A DNA stretch of 54,699 bases, taken from positions 1 through 54,699 of the forward strand of contig JAJRWT010000016.1 in NCBI GenBank assembly GCA_024276675.1, written 5' to 3'. A program made the position numbers and the translations under genes. This stretch comes from Myxococcota bacterium. Lineage in GTDB: Bacteria; Myxococcota_A; UBA796; JAFGLY01. The notes under the pieces were generated by a model, which saw only the letters and a program-made list of their open reading frames with translations, ran no database searches and was not told the origin of the DNA. Within the stretch, counting starts at the first letter, position 1, and every line of letters begins with the position of its first letter. Shown piece after piece: positions 1 through 9,329 of the stretch.

Positions 1-1180
1 GGTTGAGCTGGGCCGTGCCCGCGGCGCCGGCCCTGAACACGCTGGCCATGGCGCCGTTGGCCTCCACGACGGCGGCTTCCGCTTCGGCTCCGTTGCCCGA
101 GGGATCGCCCCAGGCCAACATGAAGTTGTAGCCTATTGTCTGGGGGCGGTTGAAGCCGTCGGAGACCTGGTTGCTGTGGTAGGCGATGGCCTGGTCCAGG
201 TCGTCGGCGTGCTCCAGGATTTCAAGGTGGCGAAGCACCCAGGGTTCTCCGGCCAGACGTTCCAGGGTGCCGGTGGAGCCCACCTCGGAGACCGCGATGC
301 CCGTGCTGCTCAACCCCGCCAGGGCGCCCACCATGCCGGTGTAGCCCATGGTGGCGAAGGGATGACCGGCGTCTTCGCCTTCGGGGTGGAAGATGGTGAG
401 GAGCCTGCCCTCGTTGATCCCGGTGTCGCTGTTCCAGTCCAGGTTGCGGGATGCGATGAGGTGGCCCTCCTGGGTGCGGGAGCCCCAGGCCGCGAAGAAC
501 GAGCACGTGCTGAACGGCATGTGTACCTTCGGCCCGCTGGCGGGGCTCATGGAGCAGGCCGCGGCCTGGTCGGCACCCTCGGAATAGTAGGTGGCCAGTT
601 GGGAGGACATGCCGTCCTGCACGGTGGTCAGGGCGTCGGTGATGTCGGCGGCGTTGATGTCGCTGATGTTGGAGATGGTGACGATCCTGCACACGTAGCA
701 GGTGTCGTCGTCGTCGAGACCCATGCCTTCGTGCATGCCCTGGACCAGGTCCAGGTAGGGCTGGGGTACGTAGGGGATCATGCCAGTCCACACGTCGTCG
801 GCGATGGTTCCGAACAGACTCTCCACGACGGCCACGTCCATGTCCATGTCTTCGGCGAGCGAATACATGAAGGAGCCCCAGATGGTTTCTACCTTGTCGC
901 CCACCAGCACTCCCATCTGGCGGCCCATTTCTTCGTGGGTGCCCGCCACCCGGAGTACGTTCAAGGTGCCCTGCACCGTTTCCAACTCGGCCAGCAACCC
1001 ATGCCCCTCCACCGCCACGACATCGCCCAGAGGCCAGGAGTACGGGTCGAACTCCTGCTGCGTGGCGGTGTCGGGCGAGTCGGAGCCACAGGAGCAGAGG
1101 AAAGACACCATGGCCAGGGCCATGGTCGCAGAGGAACGAGCTTCCATGAGCTTCGGAATGCCGCTTTTGGTGAGACGCAT
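1..1180 (-). CDS. C45-family autoproteolytic acyltransferase/hydrolase, lipoprotein (3' end outside window)
   Basis: Partial gene reading off the left edge. The start ATG at 1180 has an AGGAAG ribosome site 6-7 bases upstream. Residues about 15-31 form a short export signal ending in a lipobox (L-C-S-C, Cys31), so it is probably an outer-membrane or periplasmic lipoprotein. The core matches the peptidase C45 (acyl-CoA:6-aminopenicillanate acyltransferase-like) family. A likely N-terminal-nucleophile Cys226 sits in STCSFFAAWG, followed by the family hallmark RNLDW at about 245-249. Members self-cleave before the Cys and then act as amidohydrolases or acyltransferases. The substrate cannot be told from sequence. 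It is divergent from the metallophosphatase lipoprotein at 1275, sharing a 94-base spacer. The C-terminal part is missing from the window. Confidence 0.75.
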   Translation of the reverse strand, partial: MRLTKSGIPKLMEARSSATMALAMVSFLCSCGSDSPDTATQQEFDPYSWPLGDVVAVEGHGLLAELETVQGTLNVLRVAGTHEEMGRQMGVLVGDKVETIWGSFMYSLAEDMDMDVAVVESLFGTIADDVWTGMIPYVPQPYLDLVQGMHEGMGLDDDDTCYVCRIVTISNISDINAADITDALTTVQDGMSSQLATYYSEGADQAAACSMSPASGPKVHMPFSTCSFFAAWGSRTQEGHLIASRNLDWNSDTGINEGRLLTIFHPEGEDAGHPFATMGYTGMVGALAGLSSTGIAVSEVGSTGTLERLAGEPWVLRHLEILEHADDLDQAIAYHSNQVSDGFNRPQTIGYNFMLAWGDPSGNGAEAEAAVVEANGAMASVFRAGAAGTAQLN

Positions 1181-1274
1181 GAGAATCTTCCTGTTTTCTT
1201 TCCGGTTTTGATTCATTGTGCTGGAAAGATGGATGCCTTTGGCTCTATATTTATCTCACGGGAGAACCAAAACA

Positions 1275-3146
1275 ATGAAGCTTTTTCCAATTTGCCGAGC
1301 GTTCCCGCTTTCCGCCGCCCTGCTGTTGGCTGCCCAGGGCTGCCACACTTCGGGCGGAGCTGTGCCCGTAGACACCGTCTCCGACGAACCCGTCGAAACC
1401 GATTCCCCTTCCGACACCAACCCCGACACCGACACGGGGGAGTCGCAGTTCCCACAGGGAGTGGGCGAGGTCTACCTGACTCCCTACGACCCGGAGCCCG
1501 GTGGCAGCGTGACCATCTACTACTCCGGGAAGTATGCCGACCAACCCGAGCTCTACCTGCGCTATGGTTTCAACGGCTGGAACCAGGTCACGGGTCTGGA
1601 CGTGGAACCCGAGATCATAGAATCCAAGTCCGACAACGAATATCGCTACGAAGTCCCAATGGAAAAGCTCAACGGTGGCTTCCGGGCCACCATCGATCTA
1701 CCCGATGACGGGCGATCTCTCCACTTCGTGTTCTTCTTCGGCGAGGAAGAGCTGGACACGGCCCCCCCCGACACCGGTCGCCCACACCCCGATACCGGCA
1801 AGCCCGATCCCAAGAGCGAGCAAAAAAGCGCCACCGACGCCCAGAAGGCCCAGTCCATCGACGACAACGACGGCTGGGAATACCACTACGGCATCCTGTT
1901 CCCCTACATCGGCCCCTACCTGAGCTGGGATGACCAGACCAGTCCCCAGAGTGGCGTGGTGGTGAGTTTCGAGTCAGGCATCTCCTGCACGGGCACCGTC
2001 GAATATGGCACCACCGAAGAACTGGGCAGCTCGGTCTCCGGTGAACAGGAAAGCTACATCCACAACATTCGCCTCACGGGGCTGGACCCCGACACCCTCT
2101 ACTACTACCGTGTGTCCGACTCCAACGGCCGCAGCTCCGGCACCTACCAGTTCCGCACCGCCCCCGAAGACATCCCCGGCTTCACCTTCGGGGTCATGTC
2201 CGACATGCAGGACAACGGCGACGACCTTCGCTGGGGCGACGTGGCAGCCGAACTCCAGGCCAACCATCCCGATATCGACTTCTTCATACTGCCCGGCGAC
2301 ATGCCCTACCTGGACGAACCCGGTCACTGGTGGACCTTCTTCGACAAGGGCAGGGCGTTGCTGGCCTCTCGCGTAGTCATGCCCACGGTGGGCAACCACG
2401 ACACGCCCACCGGGGCCAGCAACTCCGACACCAGCCATTTCCAGGAGTACTTCGCCCTGCCACCGGGAATGGGCAGCGAAACCACCTACCGTTTCGACTA
2501 TGGGCCGGCCACCTTCCTGGCGCTCAACTCCGAGGTTCCCGAAGAATTCGTCGAAAAGCACCAGCAGTACCAGTGGATGCAAGGCCAGTTGCAGTCCATC
2601 GGCTACGGCGACGAACGCAGCAGGGCCTGGGTGTTCGCCTACTGGCACATACCGCCATACAACGCCGGTTTCCGGCACGGCAACCAGCAGACCGACTACC
2701 GCCAGATCACCAGCCTGTTCGAAGGCGCCGTGGACTGGGTGTTCTGCGGCCATGAACACCTGGCCCATCGCTTCGTACCCCTGCGCTACCAATCCGTGCA
2801 GGCTCCTTCGGGGGAATACGGAACGGGCGACATGGACGGCGTGGGCTACCTGGTCACCCCCCCGGCAGGAACCGACCCCTCCGTCAAGTTGATCGATCCC
2901 GAAGTGGCCATGGCCTATGTCAGGGATCTCGTGGCCTACCCTGTATTCAGCGACGAAGACCTCACGACCACATCGGAAAACGGTTTCGTGAAGGTCAGTA
3001 TCGCGGGCAGCACCATGGACATACAGATCTGGGGAATGGGCAACGACATCGTTCCAGAAGACCCCGAAATAGTGGAACACCTGGAATACGACCGTGAATC
3101 CAAGGAGCTGCGCAGGCCCCCGGCTCCCCTGCCGGGGATGCGCTGA
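1275..3146 (+). CDS. Purple-acid-phosphatase-like metallophosphoesterase lipoprotein
   Basis: 623 aa. Start ATG at 1275 preceded by GGGAGA; in-frame codons upstream to 1218 lack a ribosome site. The signal peptide ends in lipobox LAAQGC (Cys23), followed by an Asp/Thr/Pro linker. Next come a beta-sandwich resembling a carbohydrate-binding module (YLRYGFNGWN) and a second Asp/Pro linker. A fibronectin-III-like domain typical of purple acid phosphatases follows (YYYRVSDSNGRSSG). The calcineurin-like metallophosphatase core shows LPGDMP, VGNHDT, WHIPPYN and FCGHEH, the metal-binding Asp/Asn/His set. The first metal motif reads SDMQ instead of the usual DxH/DxG. It probably hydrolyses phosphomonoesters or related substrates outside the inner membrane. 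The N-terminal beta-sandwich may bind polysaccharide, which is inference. Confidence 0.85.
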   Translation: MKLFPICRAFPLSAALLLAAQGCHTSGGAVPVDTVSDEPVETDSPSDTNPDTDTGESQFPQGVGEVYLTPYDPEPGGSVTIYYSGKYADQPELYLRYGFNGWNQVTGLDVEPEIIESKSDNEYRYEVPMEKLNGGFRATIDLPDDGRSLHFVFFFGEEELDTAPPDTGRPHPDTGKPDPKSEQKSATDAQKAQSIDDNDGWEYHYGILFPYIGPYLSWDDQTSPQSGVVVSFESGISCTGTVEYGTTEELGSSVSGEQESYIHNIRLTGLDPDTLYYYRVSDSNGRSSGTYQFRTAPEDIPGFTFGVMSDMQDNGDDLRWGDVAAELQANHPDIDFFILPGDMPYLDEPGHWWTFFDKGRALLASRVVMPTVGNHDTPTGASNSDTSHFQEYFALPPGMGSETTYRFDYGPATFLALNSEVPEEFVEKHQQYQWMQGQLQSIGYGDERSRAWVFAYWHIPPYNAGFRHGNQQTDYRQITSLFEGAVDWVFCGHEHLAHRFVPLRYQSVQAPSGEYGTGDMDGVGYLVTPPAGTDPSVKLIDPEVAMAYVRDLVAYPVFSDEDLTTTSENGFVKVSIAGSTMDIQIWGMGNDIVPEDPEIVEHLEYDRESKELRRPPAPLPGMR

Positions 3147-3273
3147 GGCAAAGAAGCCGCGGCGTTGAAGGGACTGTACCTGCTCCCTGCCCAGGATGCC
3201 CGCAGGCCGGGCCGAGATGTCCCTGCCGATGGCCCGCCACGGAGCCGACTGTGAACGCTGCTTTGCAGGTGGC

Positions 3274-5145
3274 TCAGCTCTCCAGCTCCTCCAGTTCCGT
3301 CCAGCGCTGGTAGAGGGCCTCGATCTGCTGTGTGAGCTGGGCCAGGCGCCGGGTCAGGGCGGCGGGATCGGCATGGGGATCGCGGTACGTGGAGGGTTCG
3401 GCCAGTCGAGCCTCCACGGCGGCCTGTTGGTTTTCCAGGTCTTCTATGTGTTGGGGGATGGCCTGGTACTCTCGCTCCTGGTGGTAGCTGCGCCTTGGCT
3501 TGCGGGGGCGGAGACGGGCTGAAGTTGGGCCACTGGCTTTCGACCTGGACGCTGCCCGGGGTCGCTGAAGTCCGGCCGGATCCCTGCTGGCCCGGGCGGA
3601 CCCGTGGTACTGTTGGCGGGAGGCGTAGGCCACCAGGCGTGCATCGGCGTGAAAGGCCAGGATCCCGGTGCATACGCGGTCCAGGAATGCCCTGTCGTGG
3701 GTGGCCACGATGGTGGCGCCGTCGAAGCCCATGAGGGCTTCCTCCAGCACTCGCAGGGTCTGTAGATCCAGGTCGTTGGTGGGTTCGTCCAGCAGGAGCA
3801 CGTGGCTTCCCTCGAGCAGCAGGCGCGCCAGGAGCAGCCGGGCTCGTTCGCCGCCGGAGAGCTGGGCCACGCGCTGGTCCAGCATTTCGTGGCTGAACAG
3901 GAAGTTCTTCAGGAAGGACGACACGTGTACGGATCTGTCGCCCAGGCTCACATGGCTGTTGCCGTTGCCTGCCGCGTGAAAGACTGTGTCGGCGGGGTCC
4001 AGGCCTGAGCGCTGCTGGTCGAACAGCGACAGCTTGACCCTGGGGGCCCGGTATATCTTGCCCATGTCGGGGCTGCGGAGACCCGCGATGATCTCCAACA
4101 GGGTGGACTTGCCCGCTCCGTTGGGCCCGATGAGGCCCAGGCGTTCGCCTCGTTTCAGGGTGAAGTCCACCTGGCGAAACAGGGTCCTGTTCCCGTAGCT
4201 CTTTCCAAGGCCCGAGGCTTCCACGAGGTTCTGGCCCAGGCGTTGGCCGCTGTGCAACTGGATGTCGATCTTGCCGGGGCTGGCCAGGGTGCGTCGCGAC
4301 CGAAGCTGGTCCAGTCGCCTGAGACGAGATTTTGCCCTGGTGGTTCTGGCTGCGGGAGAACGTGCGGCCCAGGCGGCTTCTCGGGCGATGAGAGCGAGGC
4401 GGTGGTCTTCGGCCCGCTCCTGGGCGGCCCGGCGTTCGGCCCTGGCCAGCAAGTAGTCCCCGTAGCTTCCGTCGTAGGAGATGCAGACGCCGTCATCGAT
4501 CTCAACGATACGATCCACCACGGCTTCGATGAGGTAGCGATCATGGGTGACCAGCACGACCCCGCCGCGGTAGCCCCTGAGATACGCCTGTAGCCACTCG
4601 CCGGTGTCCACGTCCAGGTGGTTCGTGGGTTCGTCCAGCAGAAGCAGCTCCGGTGAGCCCAGCAGGGTGCGGGCCAGTGCGACCCGCCGGAGTTCTCCAC
4701 CCGAGAGCTGGGCGATGGGGGTTGCCCTGGAGGGAGCCCCCAATCGGTGGAGCATGGCGTCGGCGTGGTGGGACAGGTCCCAGCCAGCGACGTCCAGCCG
4801 ATCATGTAGTTTCGCCGCCCGGCTCATATCGCCTCTGGCAAGGGCCTGGTGATAGGCAGCCAACAGCCGGCCGTGCCACGCCAGGGCCGCATCCACCACC
4901 TGCCCGACGGTTTCGCCTTTCAACCTGGGATTCTGGGTCAAGATGCCAACAGAGCCGTTGCGAATGACAGACCCGTGATCCGGTTTCTGCAGGCCGGCCA
5001 TGATGGACAGCAGGGTGGACTTTCCGCAGCCGTTGGGACCAACGAGACCTATGCGCTCGCCGGTTTTCATGAGCAGCTTGCAACCCCGCAGCACCGCTCG
5101 GTCGCCGAAGGCTTTTTCCACGGCGCGCATTTCCAGAAGACTCAT
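3274..5145 (-). CDS. ABC-F family ATPase (Uup-like)
   Basis: 623 aa with two ABC ATPase domains on one chain and no membrane segments, the ABC-F plan. Domain 1: GPNGCGKST Walker A, LSGGE signature, LLLLDEPTNHLD Walker B. Then a basic, coiled linker. Domain 2: GPNGAGKST, LSGGERARLLLARLLL, LLLDEPTNDLD. A Glu/Arg/Gln-rich coiled-coil tail at the C-terminus (ending near the stop at 3274) is as in Uup rather than EttA. ABC-F proteins act on ribosomes, and Uup is also linked to DNA branch structures. Start chosen at 5145 (GCGGAG six bases upstream); an in-frame ATG at 5172 is possible, while the longer reading to 5265 is low-complexity. It is convergent with the metallophosphatase gene. Confidence 0.9.
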   Translation of the reverse strand: MSLLEMRAVEKAFGDRAVLRGCKLLMKTGERIGLVGPNGCGKSTLLSIMAGLQKPDHGSVIRNGSVGILTQNPRLKGETVGQVVDAALAWHGRLLAAYHQALARGDMSRAAKLHDRLDVAGWDLSHHADAMLHRLGAPSRATPIAQLSGGELRRVALARTLLGSPELLLLDEPTNHLDVDTGEWLQAYLRGYRGGVVLVTHDRYLIEAVVDRIVEIDDGVCISYDGSYGDYLLARAERRAAQERAEDHRLALIAREAAWAARSPAARTTRAKSRLRRLDQLRSRRTLASPGKIDIQLHSGQRLGQNLVEASGLGKSYGNRTLFRQVDFTLKRGERLGLIGPNGAGKSTLLEIIAGLRSPDMGKIYRAPRVKLSLFDQQRSGLDPADTVFHAAGNGNSHVSLGDRSVHVSSFLKNFLFSHEMLDQRVAQLSGGERARLLLARLLLEGSHVLLLDEPTNDLDLQTLRVLEEALMGFDGATIVATHDRAFLDRVCTGILAFHADARLVAYASRQQYHGSARASRDPAGLQRPRAASRSKASGPTSARLRPRKPRRSYHQEREYQAIPQHIEDLENQQAAVEARLAEPSTYRDPHADPAALTRRLAQLTQQIEALYQRWTELEELES

Positions 5146-5315
5146 CTCCAACTCCGCCGGGGGATGTATCATGGAGCATGGGCAGGGAACAGGCGTGCAG
5201 GGGCTGGTTCCATGGATTGGCGATTCCCGTGGAGCCCCGAAAACACCCCGGCCTGCCCTGGGCATGTGGGCGGGTTCCCACGGTGGGTTACGCTCCGGTA
5301 TCGGAGGACAAGGAA

Positions 5316-7205
5316 ATGACCAGATTCATCCGTTTGAGTAGTTGCCTGTTGCTCGTCGCCTGCAACGGGGGCGACAAGGAAGAAACCGGCGGCCTGCCCG
5401 TCATATGCAACGCGGGAACATCCTGGGAGCCGGGGTGGCAGGCCTTCCGTGCGGCCACCGACGACTGGGGCATCTACGACTTTGACGCCACCGGAGTGCG
5501 CCTGGCTGCCGTGGATTTCGATGGTGACGGCTGGACGGACCTGGCCATTCGCTACGCCACCGACACCCCCGACGACTTCGGCGGCGGCCAGGTGTACACC
5601 TGGCTCTTGAGGAACACCGGCCAGAAGAGCTTCGAAGACGTCACGGTGAGTTCCGGTGTTCGTCAGACCCGTTCCGGCGCCGACGAGGGCAGGCCCGGGC
5701 AGGTATGGGCCTTCGCCGATGTGGACAACGACGGCGATCTCGACCTGTTCACGGGCTTGACCGACCTGGATGATTCCTACGACGAGACCTCCGAGATCAT
5801 GCTCAACAACGGCGACGGCACCTTCTCCCTGGGCCCAGATTCCAGCGACATCCGCTACGACGGCGACACCAGCCCGGCGGGCGCCGCCTTCGTGGACTTC
5901 GACAGGGACGGCATCGTGGACCTGTGGGTACCCGAGTACTATTACGCCCAGGACAGGCTCTACAGGGGACTGGGTGACGGCAGCTTCACCGACGTCACAT
6001 ACGACGCCCAACTCAACACCAAGAGCTGGAGCAATATCGACGACCTGAACGCCGCTCTTGCCCACACCGTGGCGTGGTCGGCCCTGGCCTGCGATCTCAA
6101 CAACGACGGCTACGCGGAACTCATGGCCGCCTCCTATGGTCGCGCCCCCAATCACCTGTGGCTGGCCGATGGCGACGGCACCTTCACCAACCAGAGCGTG
6201 GCATCGGGCTACGCCTACGACGACCGCGTGGACTGGTCCGACAACGAGTCGGCCCGCTGCTGGTGCTACCTGCACCCCGACGACGAGGGCTGCGACGGTG
6301 TACCCCCTCCCGAGAACATCATCTGCAACGAGGACGACGACGCCTTCCGCTGGGACAACGACTACGACCGCGAGCTGTTCCGGCTTGGGGGCAACAGCGG
6401 GGCCACCATCTGTGCCGACGTGGACAACGACGGTTGGGCCGACCTGCTCACCACCGAGATCGTCCACTGGGACGTCGGCGAATCATCGGATCCTTCTGAG
6501 CTGCTCTTCAACACCGCCTCCGCCGACGTGGTCTTCCAGCGACCCGGCAACGACGTGACGGGGCTCACGCGCGAGCACGAGTCCGCCGACTGGAACGACG
6601 GTGACATGACCGGCGATCTCTTCGACTTCGACAACGACGGCTGGCCCGATGTCTACATCGGTTCCTCCGACTACGAGGGCACGAGGGGTCTGCTCTACCA
6701 CCAGGATTCGGCTCGCAGCTTCTCGGCTGTACCCCTGGAAGACGGCATAGACCACACGCGCAGTCATGGAATCGTGGTTGCCGACTTCGACCATGACGGC
6801 GACCTCGACGTGGTGGTGGGCCACTCCAGCGCCCGCTGCGAAGATGACTGCTACGACACCTTCTCGGTGCGCTTCTTCGAAAACGTGGTGGGCGAGGACC
6901 AGGGGCTCCAGGGCAACTTCATCCAGCTCACGCTGGAGGGTGGTGAAGGCAGCAACAAGGCCGCCATCGGCGCTCGTGTCGAGGTGACCGCCGACGGCGT
7001 CACCCAGACCCACCAGGTGGATGGCGGTCACGGTCACTACGGCGCCCAGGACGACCTCACCCAGCACTTCGGACTGGGATCGGCCTGCCAGGCCCAGGTC
7101 ACCATTACCTGGCCCGATGCGGTGGGCAGCCAGCAGAGCTTCACCCTGGGGGGCGGCTATCGCTACCTCGTGAAGCAGGGCCAGGATCCCCAGCCCATCC
7201 TGTAG
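5316..7205 (+). CDS. FG-GAP/VCBS repeat lipoprotein with C-terminal ASPIC/UnbV domain
   Basis: 629 aa. Start ATG at 5316 with GGAGG eight bases upstream. Signal peptide with lipobox LLVAC (Cys14). The body holds about seven VCBS/FG-GAP blades, each with a Ca-binding loop of the type DFDGDGWTDLA or DVDNDGWADLL, predicted to form a beta-propeller. An ASPIC/UnbV-type domain ends the protein (last ~95 residues; conserved GARVEV, HYGAQDD, HFGLGSA, ITWPDA). Such proteins are secreted and are thought to bind ligands or partners; no enzymatic site is seen. A Cys-rich insert (CWCYLHPDDEGC) lies mid-propeller. The gene is divergent from the ABC-F gene. Confidence 0.88.
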   Translation: MTRFIRLSSCLLLVACNGGDKEETGGLPVICNAGTSWEPGWQAFRAATDDWGIYDFDATGVRLAAVDFDGDGWTDLAIRYATDTPDDFGGGQVYTWLLRNTGQKSFEDVTVSSGVRQTRSGADEGRPGQVWAFADVDNDGDLDLFTGLTDLDDSYDETSEIMLNNGDGTFSLGPDSSDIRYDGDTSPAGAAFVDFDRDGIVDLWVPEYYYAQDRLYRGLGDGSFTDVTYDAQLNTKSWSNIDDLNAALAHTVAWSALACDLNNDGYAELMAASYGRAPNHLWLADGDGTFTNQSVASGYAYDDRVDWSDNESARCWCYLHPDDEGCDGVPPPENIICNEDDDAFRWDNDYDRELFRLGGNSGATICADVDNDGWADLLTTEIVHWDVGESSDPSELLFNTASADVVFQRPGNDVTGLTREHESADWNDGDMTGDLFDFDNDGWPDVYIGSSDYEGTRGLLYHQDSARSFSAVPLEDGIDHTRSHGIVVADFDHDGDLDVVVGHSSARCEDDCYDTFSVRFFENVVGEDQGLQGNFIQLTLEGGEGSNKAAIGARVEVTADGVTQTHQVDGGHGHYGAQDDLTQHFGLGSACQAQVTITWPDAVGSQQSFTLGGGYRYLVKQGQDPQPIL

Positions 7206-7213
7206 TCGGGACC

Positions 7214-7313
7214 GGATCCCCTCCCGGGAGCGCGGGCGTCTCGCCCGCCTTCGGCCTCTTTCAGCAGGATCGTCTTCAGAGGAGTTTCATTTCCTGAAAG
7301 CGGTTCCATCTCC
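7214..7313 (-). repeat. Dispersed repeat family 1, copy A (intergenic)
   Basis: The spacer between two convergent genes (7206-7381) holds a sequence found again, inverted, at 52562-52691. A 60-base core (7254-7313, read on the minus strand) matches the other copy at about 51 of 60 positions by eye, including CGCTTTCAGGAAA and CTGCTGAA. It is followed by a GC-rich tail (7214-7248) with the palindromic GGGCGAGACGCCC and GGAGGGGATCC. Read in one frame, both copies give a similar peptide (LSGNExPLKxxLLKEA), but neither looks like a gene. Confidence 0.7.
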
Positions 7314-7381
7314 GGCGCGGGAGTCTCCCGTAGGTTGACCCGAGGCTTCCTCGGGCTGCCAGCCTGCACCAATGGGGCGGA

Positions 7382-9247
7382 TCAGCGGTTTCGGGCCTGC
7401 TCCCAGGCCAGCACCCGGGCGGCCAGCTCGGGCTCGCCCGAGAGACGGAGCAACCTCGCCACCTGGGCGGCCAGGGGTGAACTGGCGGTCCAACGCGCCG
7501 ACAGACGCTCCAGCATGGCCATGTTGCCCTGGCGGACCATTCCCGCCGCCAGTACTACCCAGCCGGGCCCGCCGGAGGCCAACTGGGGCCGTTGGGCCAC
7601 TTCCATGGCCTTTTCCCACTGTGAAGAACCCGCCAGGGCCAGGGCGTAGGAGCCCAGCATCAGCGAACTCGGCTCGCAGCCCCGCTCTTCCAGGCCCCAG
7701 CGGCCCAACCTGGCAGCCTCGTCCGGGCGTTTCAGTTGAAGGGGAATGGTGAGCAGCATGGGGCATGCGTCCCGGTAGGGGGGATCGCCCCGGATGGATT
7801 CGACGATGAGTTCCAGTGCCTTTTCTCTGTCGCCCTGGTCGTTGTAGTACCAGCCGAGACCCGCCGCGGTGAACGGACTGGGGGCGTCCTGGTGTGCCGT
7901 TTGCCAGAGTTTCAGGCTGCTCTGCCAATCGCCGGAGCGATGGTGGAGGAGCAGCATTGCCGCCGCCAGCACCGGGGCCAGCGGCTTGAGAATGGCTGGC
8001 CCTGGCGGCAGGGCGGCAGCCAGGGCGATGGCGAGGCCCGCCAGGGGCAGATAGAGATAGCGTTCGCCCATGAGGCCTTTGTCGACGGTGGCCATGAGGC
8101 TGGGTGCGAAGGCAAGCGCAGCAAACGACAGCCCCGCGATCACCAGCCTGCGCTCCCTGCCCCGGGTGGCGGCCAAGTAGACCAGGAGCAGGAACAGGAT
8201 GGCGCCCAGGCCGGTGGAGCCCAGGGGCGGCAGGTAGTTGATGTGTCGGGCGGGTGTCAGGGGCCAGGGCCACAGCAACAGTTGGGAGTAGACCGAGAGG
8301 ATCTGGGGGAGCTTGCTGAAAACCAGCCCGACGTTGCCCTGGGCCGGCAGCAGCGCGGCCCCCACGCCGGCCCAAAGGCGCAGGATCGCGTACAGGATCA
8401 GGGCCAGCCCCAGCGCGGCGTAGCGGCCTGGCCCGCGGGGCCTGCGCCATCGTGCCCAGTCCAGGGAGAGCAGCAGGAGCGGCGCCAGAACGGTGCTCTC
8501 TTTGGAGAGCAGGGCCGCAAGGGCCGCAAGGGATGCCGCGCCGGTGCGGGCCAGGGAGGGCCTGGCCGGAAGCAACAGGAGCAGCGTAAGCACCATGAAG
8601 AAGGCGGCCATCAGGTCGTTGCGGGCCGCGATGAGGGCCACCGCTTCGGTTTGTACGGGGTGAATGGCAAAGAGCGCGGCACCCGCCAGTGCCGGCAGGG
8701 GGGGGCTGATGCGGCGCAGCAGGGCCAGGAGCAGAGCGACGGCTCCCATGTGCCAGAGGATGGATTCCGCGTGGTGGGCCGTGGGCGAAAGACCGAACAG
8801 CATTCTATCCAGCGACAGGGAAACCAGGAGCAGGGGGCGGTAGTAGCCGCTGGGGGGAGCAGGGAGACGGGTGGTGGACCAGAGATCGGCCTTGAGCATC
8901 TGGGGAAGGTTGGAGAGGGTGGTGGTGAGGGTGTTGTCCTTCACCAGTGCGGCGTCGTCCCAGGAAAAGTCCGCCTGGAAGAGGGGAGAGTAGCCCAGCA
9001 GCACAAGCAGGAGCAGTGCCGCCGTGGTGGAGACCCGCAGGGCGGGATGTGACCAGCGGGAGGCCGAGACGGATCTGTTGGAGGATGTCACTGGGAACTC
9101 GTTACGGGGTTGGAATGGGGCTGCCTGGCCCGCCATGTGGGGTTCCGGCAGACCTGTCCAGGGATCGAAGACAGCCTTTACCACTATGACATTGGGGATG
9201 GGAAGAACAGGAGAGAATGGCGGGGACGGCTCGGCCGGCCCGGCCAT
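7382..9247 (-). CDS. TMTC-like (GT-C) multi-pass glycosyltransferase with C-terminal TPRs
   Basis: About 621 aa; start uncertain. ATG at 9247 has TAAGGA seven bases upstream; later candidates are ATG 9136 and GTG 9091, and the first transmembrane helix starts only after these. An N-terminal helix is followed by the luminal FSWDDAALVKDN motif, the double-acid catalytic motif of GT-C O-mannosyltransferases of the TMTC/DUF1736 type. YYRPLL and many hydrophobic helices follow, then about 200 C-terminal residues with TPR-like helices (LGWYYNDQGDREKALEL). Such enzymes transfer a sugar from a lipid-linked donor to proteins on the periplasmic side; donor and acceptor are unknown. It is divergent from the radical SAM pair. 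Confidence 0.75.
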   Translation of the reverse strand: MAGPAEPSPPFSPVLPIPNVIVVKAVFDPWTGLPEPHMAGQAAPFQPRNEFPVTSSNRSVSASRWSHPALRVSTTAALLLLVLLGYSPLFQADFSWDDAALVKDNTLTTTLSNLPQMLKADLWSTTRLPAPPSGYYRPLLLVSLSLDRMLFGLSPTAHHAESILWHMGAVALLLALLRRISPPLPALAGAALFAIHPVQTEAVALIAARNDLMAAFFMVLTLLLLLPARPSLARTGAASLAALAALLSKESTVLAPLLLLSLDWARWRRPRGPGRYAALGLALILYAILRLWAGVGAALLPAQGNVGLVFSKLPQILSVYSQLLLWPWPLTPARHINYLPPLGSTGLGAILFLLLVYLAATRGRERRLVIAGLSFAALAFAPSLMATVDKGLMGERYLYLPLAGLAIALAAALPPGPAILKPLAPVLAAAMLLLHHRSGDWQSSLKLWQTAHQDAPSPFTAAGLGWYYNDQGDREKALELIVESIRGDPPYRDACPMLLTIPLQLKRPDEAARLGRWGLEERGCEPSSLMLGSYALALAGSSQWEKAMEVAQRPQLASGGPGWVVLAAGMVRQGNMAMLERLSARWTASSPLAAQVARLLRLSGEPELAARVLAWEQARNR

Positions 9248-9261
9248 GTGCGCGTCCTTAC

Positions 9262-9329
9262 TCCGCGGATGCGCCTGGCTCGGAAGCGACTCGCCCCGGC
9301 TCGGTCCGCCTTTTCCGGATGGGAACTCG
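9262..9329 (+). repeat. Dispersed repeat family 2, copy A
   Basis: About 68 bases upstream of the first radical SAM gene. The segment 9299-9329 (GCTCGGTCC..CCTTTTCCGGATG) recurs nearly unchanged at 40634-40662, with weaker similarity upstream, and a shorter piece recurs at 16088-16110. It overlaps the uncertain 5' end of the gene ending at 7382. No protein domain is recognised in it. Confidence 0.55.

Noticed and set aside
176..1708. A 510-codon plus-strand frame across the first gene
   Set aside because: It is antisense to the C45-type protein (clear family motifs RNLDW, signal peptide) and then enters the metallophosphatase gene in another frame. Low-complexity Gly/Val/His/Asp text typical of antisense in GC-rich DNA.
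7736..9052. A 438-codon plus-strand frame rich in Gln/Gly
   Set aside because: Antisense to the glycosyltransferase, whose membrane helices and DD motif are convincing.
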